Origin: Henricia sp. BOLD:AAB3569
Taxonomy: Eukaryota; Echinodermata; Asteroidea; Spinulosida; Echinasteridae
Direction: 5' to 3'
Assembly (NCBI GenBank): GCA_037783545.1
Contig: JBBELK010000298.1
Span: 1,798,001 to 1,862,000 of the forward strand
Length of the DNA stretch: 64,000 bases
A model generated the notes under the pieces. That model saw nothing but the letters and a program-made list of their open reading frames with translations. It was not told where the DNA came from and made no database searches. The position numbers and the translations under genes were made by a program. Below, in pieces: positions 63,489 through 64,000 of this stretch. Positions within the stretch are counted from its first letter, which is position 1, and each line of letters starts with the position of its first letter.

Positions 63489-64000
63489 CTACACAATAAA
63501 AACAAAAGGGTACATTTTATAAAATATATATAAATACCAATATAATTTGTTGTTCGAACAGATTTTCTTTTTTCCTGACATTTTCTTGAAAGTTTAAATT
63601 TTCAGTTCAGTTGCGAGGTCTCCTGCGAGTTATTTAAAATATGAAAACAGTTGTTAGCACCCTTGGAATTTGCATATTTCGAGACTGTAAAAACTATGTG
63701 AACTTTGATAGGCGATAGGGTGGGGAGGGGAGAAGGGGAGCCTGGGGAGAAGGGGAGCCTGGTGATCAGGTGAGCGCCCTCACAGGAGAACATGTGCCGA
63801 CATAATATAATGTATTATAGCATTGCCGATATAGCACTGGAATTTTGATGAGCGGTGCTAGGCCTATATCACTTTAATTCATACATTTTTATTTTTTTGG
63901 CCGACAGCACCATGAATTTGCGGACAGTATCATGATTTTGCCAACAAAAATGAATAATGGGGGTGGGGGGGGTGGGGTGTCACACCCTCCCACATTCCCC
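63489..64000. other. Upstream intron, no start-codon exon found
   Basis: The acceptor of exon 1 shows this is intron. Tandem AGGGGAGCCTGG(GG)AGA at 63727-63765 and a G-rich tract at 63958-63978. No candidate first coding exon with a matching phase was seen. Confidence 0.4.

Noticed and set aside
62660-64000. Promoter or transcription start of the dynein gene
   Set aside because: The first visible exon begins with an acceptor and a split codon, so the 5' end lies outside; CRE-like and E-box-like sites there are not enough.
1-64000. A novel multi-gene system, operon or defence island
   Set aside because: All supported coding sequence belongs to one dynein heavy chain or to transposable elements; no other gene could be supported on either strand.

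Overview
This is an animal genome window dominated by one gene. Sixty-two coding exons on the minus strand, spread from about 63.5 kb down to 1.25 kb, join into one open frame of 4,110 codons. It reads as an axonemal dynein heavy chain, and the closest family I recognise is DNAH10, the inner-arm (I1/f type) heavy chain of motile cilia and flagella. Every junction is GT-AG and every codon phase matches the next exon. The gene runs off both ends of the window: the start codon and promoter lie to the right, and the last roughly 400 residues (rest of AAA6 and the C-terminal region) lie to the left. No second host gene, rRNA, functional tRNA gene, CRISPR array or promoter was found.

Layout along the gene (5' to 3', right to left): charged N-terminal extension (63.5-62.5 kb), tail (61.5-44 kb), linker (44-35.9 kb), AAA1 (35.9-31 kb), AAA2 (31-27 kb), AAA3 (26.5-22.6 kb), AAA4 (21.8-17.2 kb), stalk with coiled coil 1, microtubule-binding tip and coiled coil 2 (16.5-11.1 kb), AAA5 (10.2-7.7 kb), and the AAA5-AAA6 region (6.0-1.25 kb). 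Walker A motifs are visible in AAA1, AAA2, AAA3 and AAA4.

The introns hold two kinds of structure. First, at least eight exons have partial copies of themselves lying in the adjacent intron. The most striking is a 133-bp unit present eight times beside exon 14, each copy with an intact splice donor. Four of the ghost copies sit 182-186 bp from their parents. Second, the introns are packed with short terminal-inverted-repeat (MITE-like) elements of many families, several nested and several with clear target-site duplications. One family inserts at CCWGG with a 5-bp duplication. Others have TA duplications, including two copies with Sleeping Beauty/Tc1-type ends. There are also tRNA-headed SINEs, two decayed LINE reverse-transcriptase tails and minisatellites.

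The organism is a metazoan with motile cilia. The intron structure, the high similarity to vertebrate DNAH10 and the repeat style suggest a marine invertebrate deuterostome, possibly an echinoderm. That placement is an inference at modest confidence. I found no undescribed enzymatic or defence system. The most unusual content is the exon-fragment duplication pattern and the CCWGG-targeting elements.
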